64,000 nt of DNA from Hyparrhenia diplandra (GCA_015847255.1 JADLZK010004638.1:1-64000), one strand, 5' to 3'; counted from the first letter of the stretch, positions 1 through 13,241 are shown. The notes: generated from the letters alone by a model not told the origin. Program-made: numbers and translations.

Positions 1-289
1 GAAGTACATAATTCCGTGATCCAATTGATGACGCGGCCCTAGGCAGCAAGTAGGCAGCTTTTACGCAGTCGCGTTATCAGTATCAGCACCAGTTGTACCG
101 ATAGATGAGCCCATGCCTTTGCTTCTCCCGAGGACTAAGATTAAACTTATTGATTACATGAACTGGTTTTTTTTCATTTCTAATTCCTCCATTCTAAATT
201 ACACGTACATAATTAAATGGATAAACCAAAAACAAATCAAAGTAATTTACATGGAGAAAGTACTGATCAATAAGCCTCTATTAACGGAA

Positions 290-549
290 TTGGCTTGTAG
301 TCTAAATGGTAGGACGGTCCAGGTGGACGCTACTCCATAGAGTTCAAATCCCCAAGTCTTCGCACCTTTGTTGGGATTTTCCTAGAATTTATCGGCGTTA
401 TGTATTCGGTGGTAGTTTACGATTCCCCAACGAGCCGCCCGGGTGCAGCCCCTTCTGGAGGTGTCTTCATGGGGTAGGGCCTCACGTGTATTCATAGGGA
501 TGAGTGACAAGCGTGCGTGTTGTGAGTGTCTCGTTGTACTGATTTTTTT
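290..549 (+). mobile_element. tRNA-derived SINE
   Basis: A Pol III type internal promoter is visible. A box-A-like stretch (tagtctaaatgg) lies at 298-309 and a box-B-like stretch (gagttcaaatcc) at 340-351, about 42 bases apart as in tRNA-derived SINEs. About 200 bases of non-tRNA body follow, ending in a T-rich tail near 542-549, as some grass SINEs do. I see no clean flanking target duplication. It is not a functional tRNA gene, because the sequence does not fold into a cloverleaf with an anticodon stem. The family is inferred from structure. Confidence 0.6.
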
Positions 550-1740
550 AATCCATGATTAGCTCACGTTTAGAATTTTTATTTGACATCCAGAACATGG
601 TCGAAAGCATCCCAGAAAAAAATTATGGAGAATACAAACCAATTTGTTTCCATTATTATTCAAGTATTTTTGAAGAAGCTGGGAAAATCTCTGATTTATC
701 GAATCAATGTATAAGTATGTCCCATATGAAAGATTGTGAACAAAATTTCCTCGCGCCACACGCTTCCGTAGAAGTTGACGCGAGGACACTGTAGCACACG
801 TTGCGAGGACAGTACCACACGCATAGCAGCAGGCGGCAACGAGCAAGCACTGGATGGCAGCATGGCGCCCCGCAACGCACGTCACAACACGGCAAGTACC
901 AGCCGGTCACTTCACTTCATCAACGTGCCTCTCGCAGTGACCTCTCCCTGAACCTGGTCATCGCCGTCGCGGCAGCAAAGGCGCATGATGCCCCGACGGC
1001 CGGCTCCCCAGCCGCGCACTCGTCGGCTCGTCGCCGCGCTTGCCTTGCCGCAGCTGCACGGAGGACTAGAGCTGGTGGGCCTTGGACGAGGCCCTCCAGC
1101 CCTAGGCAGCGCGAGAGCGACCGGAACAGCCCACGGTGACGCGCTCAAGTGGCTCTCCGTCGAGCCCACGACAACAATGCCAAGAGATGGCTGCCTTTCT
1201 GCTGCCGGAACTGGCAGAAAAATACTGCTGCGAGACGTTGGATCAGAATTGATCCTGGGAAATGCTGAGTCCAAAAACCCGGACCTGCCCCCAACAGGAT
1301 GCTAGTAATAATATCTCAATTTTTGTATAATAACTTCTACATTGGCAATTAATCATTAAAAATAATTAAAATATCGAGAGCGCAAGTTTCTTACTCTATA
1401 CAGAGACCTGGCATAAAGCTTTCAGCACTCAGCAGTGACGGAAGCCTATCCATACCAGCACAGGCCAGGCTAACCAGTCCCTGTACGTGTTTCAAATTGT
1501 TCGCAAGTGAAGGCCGTGCCTATCACTAATGCCAGACACGTGTCGTTCACCAACGACACCCCGTTTACCTGAACTTTCATCCCGGCTTATCAGTCATGGA
1601 TCCTGTTTTTCTCACACCAAAACTATCAGCTAAAAAACCAGCTCCTCTGTCTCAGTAGCAGATACAGCCAGCCACTGCAAAAAAAGTGCTAGTATCATGG
1701 CAGTTCAGTGAGGCAGTCACACAATCTTTACTCTAACCCC
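550..1740. other. unassigned intergenic sequence with a G-box palindrome
   Basis: No gene is recognised. A short plus-strand ORF at 555-794 has ordinary protein-like composition but no family I recognise. From about 780 to 1300 the DNA is GC-rich, with overlapping ORFs in several frames, which fits non-coding CpG-rich sequence. A perfect 10-base palindrome, gacacgtgtc, with a CACGTG core (G-box/ABRE type) lies at 1535-1544. Confidence 0.35.
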
Positions 1741-1999
1741 ACGGGGGGTCCTGTCTCCCCAGAATATTTATATTATTTATCAATATTTGCATCACGTAGT
1801 ACATTTTGCAAATTATTCTACAGAACACTGTGGCTGGCCCATAGCAATTGCGAGGAATTTTGTACACGGGGTTAATAAGAAGGTAAAACCTCACATATGA
1901 GACGCCTCGGAAAAAATCATTGACCCAATGTTGCATTGTATTCTAGCCTAGGATCGTGCATCTGAGCAAGGTGGTGTTGGATTTCATGACCATGATGTT

Positions 2000-4900
2000 T
2001 CAAAGATCAGATATGCGTTTCCCGCTGATGAAATCTACCACTTTGGTGACTGCCAGGTCCAGTGCCGCCGTCACGGCAATCAGGTTCTGCAGAAACTCCT
2101 CGGACGTTGGCTTCTCCCCATCCACGATATCAGTCACAGCTTTCACAAAGATCGCTGGTGTTGAGAACATGTCAGCGACATACGCTACAGCAGCTCCCTG
2201 AAAAAGGTAAACAAGAGAAAATCAGATCACTTTTGAAGACTCAAGATCACAATATGCCGTTAGCAAGCAATAAAGACGAAGGAAACAAAGTAGGCAACAT
2301 TGCCTGCTAAACTGCACACTGAGCTGCACTTGACGCAATTGCTCAATGCTGATCATTAAACTTTGCATCTTGTGTTAACTTCAAATGATCTCAGCTAACA
2401 ACTAAACCCATTGCACATGGCTACCTATTTCAACTACCCACAGATGTAAGGTTTGTAGAAAACAGTCCTAGAATAAATGAAGGATGCTTTTTAACAAGAA
2501 ATGTTAGGCTAGCCGCTAGCATAACTCCATTTTCACCTTTTCAGGCTGTTTGCTTCTATTCATAAACTGATTGCTTAAAAAAAAGTGCAGACCTCCATAT
2601 CCTTTATCGTAGCATCGTTGCTCAGTATCACCGCCTCATCATGGGGAGACATATCCAGAGAATCCCCAGTCGACAACTTGCCAACCTGAAATGAAGTCCT
2701 CGGTAAGACTAGTCCTATTCAGGTTTGCCCATAGATTGCTACAAACTCAGAAGCTTGCGCATAGAACGACCAAATTTATCACAGAATTTATGCCCACTAA
2801 AAGGAAAAAATAGCAAGAGGCATATTTCTCTAAGCACAACATGCAAGAAAATGACTCGGCAGTTTGGCAACAGGAGATAGATACAGCTCACCTTCAAATT
2901 GAGTTCCTTCAAGATATTAGGAGCAGTAAAGGTTTTCCGTGATCCTATTCCATACATGTCAAAAACCTAAAGTATATACATCAACAAGTTCATTATTAAA
3001 ATGGCTGAAATTTTAGAGACTGAAAAAGAGCAATAATAGATACAGAAGGCATCATATTAAAATACAACAAAAGAAAAACCCATAATTATAGGCACAACCA
3101 TGAACAAGTAATAGACATGATAGATTTAAGTCATTAATCATGATGGTGCAGCAGGGCAAGGAACCCCAATTAGTTAGAGCAAATCAGATTGGATCAGGAT
3201 TAACAGTTAGGTCAAATTAGTTATGTATTGTCTGGCACATAGATGACTTGCTCATCTCCAAGAATAAAATGGATATAATTAACACCCCAGCACAACACAT
3301 ATATGAGAAATTTGAGACAATACTCACAGGTATCGGTATCCTCCTGTCATGGAATGCAACATCTGATGCTAGGAATACATCTCCAATGCTTGCTCCTTTG
3401 GCCTAAATGCAAGAAAGCAAATGTTCAGAGTATTAAACTAGACATAGAAGGCAAAAGTCAGCAAAGTTCTAGTGCATACCTTGAAGCCACCAGCAGTGCC
3501 AGCATTAATGATCAGGTCTGGCTTCAATGTTTGAATGGAAAAACTGGTCACAAGAGCAGCTGATACTGTACCAACACTGTCGACTCCTGCAAGGATGCAG
3601 TTCTTAGTAAGAAATGGAGTCGATTGACACAGAGTTATCCTGAAGAGAAATGCAAAACATGTAGACATGCAGGTTCTAGTGGGTCAACCCAGTGATCCAA
3701 AATATTTAGGCTGGTGTAAATACCCACTGTGCTGGCCCACTCAACTTTGGGTTCCCTGGCCAGGCCGCCTCATCCTTCACACCACCCCGCAACGAGCAGG
3801 TCATGTTGCTGGATTAACTAAGTGGCGGACAAATGCTAGGGATGCTTTGGTGACGTCCCCTGAAGACCATTGCTTGATAGTTGGGACAGCACTATTTGAT
3901 CGCCGTGACGAGTCTTCCCTAGTGATCAAAGAGCCAGAGCGGTGGTGTCACTGAAGCTTGTGACAACCAGGCCATTGTCGTCACCACGCGGCACCGCTCG
4001 CTTCCTTGACAGCCACAACCAGATCTTTCATCCTTGAGCAGGCCAACTTTGCCGACCTCCTAACAGTCGAGTAGTCTGTAAATCTTACTGCATATGGCCA
4101 TAATGTCTATATTGTGCTATGTCCTGATGGTTTAGCAGCTACATCTGGCGTGTCAGTGAGATTCATGTTTCTTCTTGATATGTATGCAGCTTGTGTAATT
4201 ATTGCTTTTGGTGTTTATCCTAACTGTATGACAAAGCAAGATAAGGGTATAATATTGACTGATCCCTTGATTTCTTATTGACTGTTTTGCTGTTTTATTT
4301 CCTAAACAAAGGTCAAACTGTAAAGCACCTATATTAGTTTTCACTTCTAACTAGGAACTTTCTAGCTGTGAGATGGCCTTATCGTGTGCACAATGCAATT
4401 TGTTCTCTATTTCATCCATTTTGTTTGGGACTTTTCTAAACACAAGAGATTTTGTTCTACAAAAGCTTAACTGACTGGATAACAAAGCAGATTACCTAAA
4501 GGCTAGCAGATGCCCAATAGCCTAATCATGCGCCTAACTGACTTGATAACAGCTCCTAGGAGTCTCAGACTAGGAATGACTGATCCTGAATGACTCATAC
4601 TGACAGGACGTCTCAGAAGTGAAACAAGACACCTGCAACCCATTATTCTAACATTCTGTCATGTTATTAGTTAGCATGTTTCCTTTCTTTCTCGCTGAAA
4701 ATATAGAGGTCCCAATTACTTTTCATGCAGTTAACTACTTAACTATGATTCTAGAGTTGTAGTGCTACTGCTGTAGTTGCAGGTTCAATGGAACAAGAAA
4801 TGGAACTTTAACTTTTGTCAAAGCTGCTAGTCAATGCTGAGATATTTCAACGCCCACCGCAGTTCTCTATCTACTTTGATATCTGAACTTGCAGTTTGTC

Positions 4901-6720
4901 AGTCAGGCTCTGTGGTCTTCACTTCTTCAGGTTCAGGTTTTGTGGTTTGATAATTATGTCATGTAATCTCCAGGTTCAGGTTCATCGCTTGAAAGTTATG
5001 TCATGTGATCTCCAAGTTCAGGTTCATGGCAAGCAGCATCAGGAAACAGTGTCACCTTCTATAGCTCCTCATTAGGTCACACCAAGCAGAAGTTATGTTG
5101 GATTGTATTGGATCAACTGGCCTGTGGATTGTATTGGATCCAAAGTTTCACTAGACACTGGGTGGATTCTAGGCGCCGCCTAGGCATTGCTAGGCGGTTT
5201 TCTAAGCATTTTAAATCCATTCATATTTTACTGCAAAAGACTATAAGAAAAGAAAAAATAGGACAACTATGGGCCAAGATTTGTATAGAAAGGCCCATAA
5301 AACAGCCCAAGCCCATATCTGAGCAGCAAACCTTATCTCTAACCTATCCTCCAACCCTATCCTTCATATTCATACCGTCCAAGGCTCCTCCGCGCCATCC
5401 GCAGTTCCCGCGTCCACCTCCTCCGCGCCACTTGCAACCTCCGCCACCCCCGTCCCTGCGTCTCCGCCTCCTCTGCCACGGCCGCCGCCACCGCTAGCCT
5501 TCTCTGCCGCCGCACACAACATTCCCGCATCTCTCTCGCCCGCCCGCCGCCGCTTGCATCCTCCCTCACCCGCAACCTCAGCCCGTCTAGGGTTCCGCCT
5601 ACCCCATAGGCGAGGTGGGCACCCTCCGACTCGCGCTTCATCGCGCCAGGCAAGCGCCTAGCAGAACAATGATTGGATCAAGTCAGCCGAAGGTCTAAAA
5701 ATAATTAATTGCCTAGCGTGGGTCGGCCCTTGGGTCACCAATTCCAACCCATCTGCAAGGTTAATCACATGGAGTAAAGAAGGGAAGACGCTGAAGTATT
5801 ACTGCTGGAAGGTGTATGAGCTACTTGGGGCCATGATAAGAATGTAACTCGACGAAATGGAAACGCAAACCATCCAGAACTTACCAAAAACAGCATCCTT
5901 TCCGGGCAATACAAGGTCAATGTGGAGGCCTTTGTAGTTGCCATGGTACCTAACCCATGGGGCACCTTTAGGGAAACTGCAAGGTTCATGCAATAAAATG
6001 GTGTTAGCTAGCTTCAGGATTTCATTCAGGTAGTATATGCATTATGATAATGGATCTCATCCCAATTTCCACCACAGAATGGCTTAGTTACTTTAGTAAA
6101 GCCAGGTAATGGCCAAATGCTGACACTTGATTCATGTAACATAGACTTAATGAGTACAGAACGCACAAAGCACTAAAGCTAGAGAGCATCACACTAATAA
6201 TATTTTGTTAGCTCCAGGAACGGTTTGCATTCTTATTCAGAACGACAGCCAAGTTTGTACTAACTGCGTAGTGATCCTCTGAACCAGAGACAGCAATAAC
6301 CAGAGGTAGTAGCAAGACCATCCTGTTCGGCATGTAGCACAAGGGGGAATTGCCTATTATTCATTATAATCGCCCTAATCCATTCCACAGAAGTCGCACT
6401 AATCCATTCCGCTGAAATCGCACTGAGAGCACATATGCAGAAGAGCCAAAAAGAGAAAAAAAAAAAGAAGAAGAAAGGGGGTACTGACGTGGATTCGTGG
6501 GCTGGCGCCTCGACGAGCTTGAACTTGTCGACGAGCGGCATCGCCTCCGTCTGCATCGCTGCAACGAGACCCGACCCGAGCAAAGGCACAATACCCGCGG
6601 AGTAAGAGTAAGCGAAGCGAGAAACAGAGCAAAGCAGAGCGAAAAGCCTTGGGGAAGCGGCATCAGGTTACCTACGACGATGAGGACCTTGGAGATCGGG
6701 GCAGCAGCTTCGGCAGCCAT
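2000..6720 (-). CDS. MTN: 5'-methylthioadenosine nucleosidase (MTN)
   Basis: The enzyme hydrolyses methylthioadenosine to adenine and methylthioribose in the Yang (methionine salvage) cycle, in the cytosol. Exons in transcript order are 6672-6720, 6489-6558, 5885-5976, 3480-3586, 3328-3402, 2892-2966, 2593-2685 and 2000-2197. All have GT-AG borders and total 759 bases (252 residues plus stop) with no frame break. The start is MAAEAAAPISKVL. AMQTEAMP (residues about 17-24) carries the Glu expected at the active site. NAGTAGGFK lies near residue 100, and VTDIVDG near the C-terminus carries the expected catalytic Asp. The protein ends SGKRISDL. Length and motifs match plant MTN throughout. Plant MTNs may or may not also use S-adenosylhomocysteine, and the sequence alone does not settle this. 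Intron 3 (3587-5884) is enlarged by inserted sequence. This is the only fully intact gene in the window. Confidence 0.95.
3587..5884. other. enlarged MTN intron with inserted DNA
   Basis: This is a 2.3-kb intron. Part of it (about 3670-4080) is GC-balanced and unlike a normal intron, but no protein family is recognised in it. An imperfect two-copy repeat of about 50 bases lies near 4930-5030, where gttatgtcatgt...atctcca..gttcaggttca is repeated. The segment 5165-5665 is described separately. Confidence 0.5.
5165..5665. mobile_element. element with ctaggcg/cgcctag ends carrying a promoter-like segment
   Basis: The left end at 5169-5199 is made of short inverted words (ctaggcgccgcctaggcattgctaggcgg). 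The right side carries ccgcctaccccataggcg (about 5594-5613) and ggcaagcgcctagc (5650-5662). Between them lies sequence with several GGCCCA/GCCCA motifs (5271-5315), followed by a C-rich segment that looks like the 5' leader and first codons of a plant gene (about 5380-5580). The likely reading is a non-autonomous element that picked up a gene's promoter and 5' end. No target duplication was found, so the borders are approximate. Confidence 0.4.
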
Positions 6721-7621
6721 GGCCGGAGGTGCAGGCGGATTGTCGCCGACGGATGGGGAATCCGATAGTCAAATAGCGAGGCGGCGGGGCGCTGCCTGCG
6801 GTGAACAGGTTTCTTCCGTGATTCCTTCCGTCTCTCTTATAGACTGGACCTGGACTGGTGGTGGGGCCCGGTTGGTGGGACCAACAGTGCGGGCGGCATG
6901 ACTGGTGCCGGCGGCAGGCTGGCTGACGGTCCTGGACCGCACGCACCTCCACTTGTGCTGCCAAACCACGGCGCGCGCAGTCCACCTGTTCGGCGCCGTC
7001 CCTCCTCCGAGCTCCCACAATCCGGCGTTAGGGTTACGCTGTCAGCTAGAGAGAGGAAGGGGCGACCCGCGACCGGGCGATTGACCGTGAGATGAGAGTG
7101 AGATGAGAGAGGGACTGAGGGGCGAGACGCATCTGGGCCGGCAGATGGAACGGTTATTTTGGTCTGGGCTAGAAACTTCGATGGGTGATTCTGGGCTTCT
7201 GGCCCATCTAAGGGAGTATGAGATCCATGCCTACTGACAACGGTGTAGCTGCAGGGGCACCTCATCTTTGGTTTCCTCGTCTTGTTGACAAGATCACCAT
7301 TTCCCTCCTAAACTGCTAGTACCGGAAAACTGATGAAGCACGCGGATCGCAGATTCCATTATTAACACGGACCCTAAATTAATATTTCAGGCCATATGCA
7401 GTACGTCACGATCTCACTCAATTCATCAATTATTCGAGAATCAAATGGATAAGTTCCATGTTCATCACAAATGTTACACACACACATACAATACAAGCCA
7501 TGGTAGAATCTTAAAGTAGAATTTATCACTGGAAGCACAACTTACATATGGCACAGGCATGCAGCTGAGGCCATGCTTATTATTACTTCAGAATCACACA
7601 CACTATATATAGTTCGATCTC
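6721..7621. promoter_or_regulatory. MTN promoter region and MADS 3' flank
   Basis: A TATA box in minus orientation (reads CTATAAGAG) lies at 6834-6842, about 115 bases upstream of the MTN ATG, which suggests a leader of roughly 80 bases. The DNA is GC-rich to about 7130, then AT-rich. The rest, 7300-7621, should hold the MADS 3' untranslated region, because that gene ends at 7622 on the same strand. No other gene is seen. Confidence 0.55.
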
Positions 7622-10600
7622 TCATGGCAACCATGGGGGCAGGAATGTGGTCATGCATGAGCTAGTCAGTGCCTCTGAAGGGTACCTGCAAACAAATTGC
7701 ACAAACGGGGGAATAATAATCAGCTTTAATTTCATTATAAAGAGCTACTCTCTGACAAGAACTTGTCATCAGTACTACTTTAGTCTATTTATTATTTAAC
7801 AATTTACAGTGATTTAGCGAATTCTCTAGTCTGTGACATGTCATGTGATTTTGTGGCATTTTCATTTTGACGTCAGGAAAATAAAGGGTAAAATTGATCT
7901 AGATCAAAGAAAACGTCATTTAGTTTGAAGATCATTTCTATATGATAAAAAGCTTTGATGTTCATACATCTTTCAAAGCCCCTGCTAGGGCATCGAAATA
8001 GTATTGAATAAAATTGGCATCCTTATTTCCCTTGGTTTAGAGTAGGGAGAGATTCACCGAAAGTATGAGAATCGTACGTACCCTATCTGAAGGGTTGGTT
8101 CACCAGCAGCATCGAGGGGATGGAAGAAGTTATTGCCCTGTAGCTGCTGCGGCTGCACTTCAGGATGGCGCTCGCCTTGTTGCTCCCATGCATGCTGCCA
8201 AATAACCTGGTTGCTCTCCTCCAGCTGCACATCTCAAAACGATGAAAATGGTAAGTATCCTTACTGCCTGAACCTTATATATGGTTATGGTCCCGTGTAT
8301 ATAGAAATCTGCATCCCTGTTCAAACTCAGAAATCTATGAGGAAACTGGGATAGCTGAGATTGATGTTGAAAAAAAATGATCTCTCTTCATCTTGTTGAA
8401 ATTATGTACGACAAGTGCAATAATACTACAACAGGGCAACAGGCACTGGAAAAGAAACATAATAAAATGGTTGTTTAATGATACAGTAAAATTTACAACT
8501 TACTCTTCTTCGAAGACACTTATTTGCTTCACAAAACATTTGTTCCTGCAAATTGAATAATTGAAGTTATTTACTGACTGAGTGAAGTTTACCAACATTA
8601 TTTTGTTAAATCATGGAGAGTAGCATACCCTTTTCTGAAGTTCTGTCAGTTGATCAACCATGTGTTGTGTCTACAGGGAGAGAGAAAAACTGGTCAGAAC
8701 ATATGCTGTAGAAACAGGCTACATGCACAGTTTTTATAAATTTGACTCCCCCCCACATACTCATTATCATATAGAGCAGAAAAGGATTTTAATTAATACA
8801 GATAGCAGTAACATATATATGAATCCTACCTAGTTCACAAAAGGGACAACTTAAAAATATCACTTAATACAAAACAGGAAATACAATTGATTTTATGGTG
8901 TCAGCACTTTTCAGTACCCTTGTAGATCTTATGTGCTTCAGGATGAATCGAGTTGCTTCTCGAGGTGCTCCAGCTCTTTTATGCCTAATGGCTCAAGATC
9001 TTCACCAAGCAAGTTCCTGAGGATATATTGTTTATAAAACATTCAAACTTTTAATTGGCTATTAGAATGTGAATCTATATCTGCCTTTCAATTACACTGA
9101 AAAAGTGCATTGAACTAAGTCATCCTTTCATATCTCTTTAAAATAAAAAAAAGATACGTGCTGCAAACTTGAAATATTATACAGGACGACATAGCCAAAC
9201 ACTATTAGAAATCTTTCTTTTTCATTTGGGCCAATGATGTGTATGGTAGCATCAAATTATAGGCCACTAATCTGCATGCATGATAGTTTCAGATTGTAGC
9301 TCTTTTTATTTTTTGCAAAGCTAAGGTATATGGTTTCGCAACAATGGCTCCAGATAAACATTTAGTTTGTATAGTGTATTAGAGAGGATATATATAGGCA
9401 TGTTGGCAAAACATCATGGATGTTTTAGTATTCCTAGATTTGCATTATTTGAATTAAATTTAACGTTGCTTCATGAACTTGCTAGTCGAGATGAATAAAT
9501 AAGCCATGCTATTTGGTTTTAAGCATGTTTTTCCCAAACTGAGCACATTTCAAACAGAAGTTGCTATTTTTTAGTATGTACAGAAATAACAAATTTATCT
9601 CAACTCTAAAACAGCATTCACCTCTGAGTCCGCTGTAAATTATCAACGCGTGCCTTCAGTTTGAGGTACTCATTGCGGCTGCTTTTCAATTGCTGAAATA
9701 AATGTCATGAAAGATTAGCATAAACAATATTGAGATTACAATTATCGCATGAAAACCTCATCATTTTCACTAGAAAACTAATTTAAAGTGAAACTGAAGA
9801 ATAGAAATGTCTATATGGATTTTCTTCATTGCAAAACTCCACACATATAGAACATTTTGACAGCAAAAGTTATATACTACCGCACATTACATGCCAAATT
9901 TTGCTGTCACATGGTAGCATATACCCACTACTTCCAATTATGTTGCAGTAACTTTTAAGGTGCAATACAGGATTTTAGTAGGGACCTACAAGGCTATGAC
10001 TATATATAATTCAAATTGTAAAGACCATATAACTAATGATGGTCTATGGCTGTGGAGCAAGTTGCTTATTAAGTCAAAGAAATGTGTTCTATACAGATAG
10101 ACACAATATTTACTGGTGCACATGCATCATTTTCTTTATATACCTCAGCTCACTTGAAATGTGTGTGCCATATATAATGGATTCCTTGTACAAGGAAATA
10201 TATTGCTAAAGTGGTGACACATAATTGTGTTCCTTTTATTGGGTGTTTAATTAGGTATATTTTACAAAACAGAATATATAATAGCATAAATGTTTTGAAA
10301 TTCCTATCCATTATTGAGAATAATTTAGTTGTTATAGTTTCTTTTTATTATTAAAAAATCTCCTGAAATAACATATAGTTACTTCGATCCTTTAATCGAT
10401 ATTATATGTAAATGTGCCAGATATGAACAATCTAAAATATTATATTTTCAAGATGACATTTATTTAGACAACAGGATTCCTAGATGACATAACTAATTTT
10501 AGTAGCAAAGTAATTAATAATTGAATAATGTCTCCTAGAGTATATATCGAGGCTACATATATATATATGCACGAAAACTCAAACAAACTTTTATGCAATC

Positions 10601-13241
10601 TGAACTAGAGGAAAAGAACATCTTACCTCATTCTCTCTATTCTGGAGGGCTGTTTCAGGCCCTGCAAAACTGCATTTTGGTACTTCTCAAGTGTTTTTGG
10701 CATGCTGCACATAGAGAAGTCATGGAAAATCAGGCATACAGCAGTTTATATGTCTAAAAAAATCCCCACACATCATTATAAAAAGTGTGTGCAAATTTAA
10801 CGCACAGGAAAATAAGGCAAAGGTTTCTTAATCTGAAAGGAAACTTGCTTAAAACATTGACTGCATAGTTGTATTTATTATATTATGAAAAATTGAGCTA
10901 TTCTTTTCTTAGACAAATCCAAGTTTTGATTGATTAATCTGTAGCAATATGTAAGTATGTGTGGCCCAGCGCACAAATATCTAATAGTTCCTGAAGAATC
11001 AAACACAAGCGATGTTTACTAAAATTTGCTATTAATAATAATCAGAGAAGTCATAATTGCTGAGTTATCATAAAAAGAATAAAACAAACAATATCACATA
11101 ACTAATGGATTCACAAAATGGCATGTCAAGTTGCGACCAGTTCAGTAAAATTTCCTATAAATACAGCAGTAAATACTCAACTAGACAAAAGGTGAAATAT
11201 CCATCCCCACGCGTGAGATACTATATTTGTGGGACTCTGAAGGGATGTCTTCTGCTGACAAGATAATGGCTACTAGGTAGGAGTACACTGTACACCTTAG
11301 CAAAGGGCCTCAAACATTACTATGGTGTGTTTAGAGCCCAGATTTTCTCCCGTGATTCCACTACGCAAAAGAAGATTCTCCATCACATCAAAAACGCCGC
11401 AACACATGGTATCGAAAAGCTAAAATGTAGGAAAAAAAAAATAAACTAATTACACAGTTTAGATGTACATCATGAGATCGATTCTTTTGAGCCTAGTTAC
11501 GCCATGGTAGGATAATATTTACCACTAACAAATGAAACGTGCTACAACAGATGTGACATACATGTCCCATCGGTCCATGCTAAACACACCCTATGTGCGC
11601 TGGGGCATGTAATTAATACAAGAGCACGAAAATCAAGGTTATTGATAGTTTCATGACGTAGTACATGATTTTTACTTCCTGCCCGTGGTGCCTCAAGGAA
11701 TCTCCATTTTTGCCTTTTGGGCCAAGGACTGTTGTGTTTGCCTCTCAAATGAAACGTGGAAAAGGTAGTGCATGGCCAGTCTTGGTCCTAGTAGATAGAA
11801 CTAGGGCTAGTGTGTAGAGAAAATCAATTCTAGGAGTTCTTAGATAGTCTGAGGGCTACTCTTCTTGTTTATGGACAATGGAATACATGAGGGGCATTTT
11901 GTCTTGTGTCATTTCATACAATACACAAAATAAGTGCACCAGCTAAATTAAATAGACACAAGCATGGTAGAGATGATATATATGTCAACCAAATCTTGGC
12001 TCAGCTTTGGATGGAGCTTGAAATATTGAACTAGCTAGATCATCTTTCCGTACAAAGGTTTATATAGTTGACCTAGAAAACAAGTTTATGCATACCGTAG
12101 TTTGATACAATGCCAATCTAGGAAAATAATTTTATGAATAATTCATATGCAGGCCCACAGAAACTGTTTAGGAGCAGAAATGTTGAGTTTATTTATTATA
12201 TATTTAGACAGACCTTAATTAAGATAAAGCAACAAACGTAGCATAATATGAATTTCATGTATGGGACAATGTGGAAGAACTAGAATTTCAAGAATTAATT
12301 TATCATTACATGTGCTTAGGCATCTCTTATTACGGCATGGACAGGCCCTGGGCATGGATCGATGGAGATATGTCAAAGCTTTTCTTTTTTTCTTTTGGCG
12401 AGTTTTCTTTGCATCATACACGAACCTACTACTTCACACTTTTCAGTTCATACAAAAAGTCAATTTATGTTGCTTCTTTCAAAAGAATAAATAACAAGGA
12501 TGAAGAAAAAAAAAAAAAGGTTATGCTAGCTTCTGAAATTTCATATATTCTGGAGATTGGACTATTTATTAATATTGGGCTATCATGAAAACAAGAAAAA
12601 AAAATGTATTCTTAAGGATAAAAGCCAGAGATCCATAGGAAATTGTAAGTTGTAGGTAGTAACTGAAACTGGGAGCCATGCATCGTTTTGCTTAACCAGA
12701 TCCGCAGGGGAGTCGATGCTGCTGCTCGGGTGTTGTCATGAATTTGAGCGTTGTAAGACCGACGGCCGGATCAAATTTATGGCCTGATGCCGATCGACAA
12801 AGCAAAGTGAGATCGATCTACGTACCCAAGGGCCAATGGAGCACAAAGCAAAAAAACCCTAACTAAACCCAAGATGAGGTGGCAGGGGCCGGATCCGGAT
12901 CCCATCTGCTGCCGAGGCCACATGAACTCAGCTCTCCTCTCACTCTCGATCGGAACTCCGGCCTCGATCGATCGGGAAGCTAGCGAGACGTACAAAAACT
13001 GCTCGTGACGCTCGATCGCACAGGCAGATCTGGCGAGACGAGGTGACTATATATATACCTCTGCGTGCTGGAGAACTCGTAGAGCTTGCCGCGGTTGGAG
13101 AAGATGATGAGCGCGACCTCGGCGTCGCAGAGCACCGAGAGCTCGTACGCCTTCTTGAGCAGGCCGTTGCGGCGCTTGGCGAAGGTGACCTGCCGGTTGA
13201 TCTTGTTCTCGATCCGCTTCAGCTCGACCCCCCCTCCCCAT
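7622..13241 (-). CDS. MADS7: SEPALLATA-type MADS-box transcription factor (OsMADS7/45-like), frame-broken
   Basis: This is a MIKC-type floral E-class factor that forms DNA-binding tetramers. Exons are 13059-13241, 10627-10704, 9622-9692, 8918-9016, 8629-8670, 8504-8545, 8082-8224 and 7622-7685. The MADS domain is in exon 1 (INRQVTFAKRRNGLLKKAYE). The K domain spans exons 2-6 (SMPKTLEKYQ, SRNEYLKLKARVDNLQRTQR, NLLGEDLEPLGIKELE). The C-terminus contains EPTLQIGYPSEAL and ends TTFLPPWLP, as in grass SEP3-like proteins. Three indels break the frame. Two bases are lost in the G run after ATG (c run 13228-13234), so the ATG is out of frame with the MADS box. One A is lost near 10675 in exon 2 and one C near 8941 in exon 4. 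Exons total 722 bases, and 726 would give 241 residues, the expected size. Assembly error or recent pseudogenisation are both possible, and I favour error. Confidence 0.88.
10705..13058. other. MADS-box first intron
   Basis: A first intron of 2.35 kb is normal for grass SEP genes, where it often holds regulatory sequence. It contains a MITE (11324-11590) and otherwise AT-rich sequence. The short ORFs at 12215-12588 on both strands look like chance. Confidence 0.7.
11324..11590. mobile_element. MITE in MADS intron 1
   Basis: The ends are inverted repeats: ggtgtgtttag at 11324 and ctaaacacacc ending at 11590. They are flanked on both sides by ctat (11320-11323 and 11591-11594). The interior contains a block around 11490-11545 (gagcctagttacgccatggtaggataatatttacca) that recurs, inverted, in the MITE at 29090-29374. 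No coding capacity. Confidence 0.65.

Noticed and set aside
298..370. tRNA gene
   Set aside because: Box A and B are present but there is no cloverleaf or anticodon arm, and a long non-tRNA body follows. SINE fits better.
3667..3954. 95-codon ORF in the MTN intron
   Set aside because: No family is recognised, and the flanking MTN exons splice cleanly around it.
6260..6720. long minus ORFs running through the MTN first two exons
   Set aside because: They read through an intron. The spliced frame is the one matching MTN.
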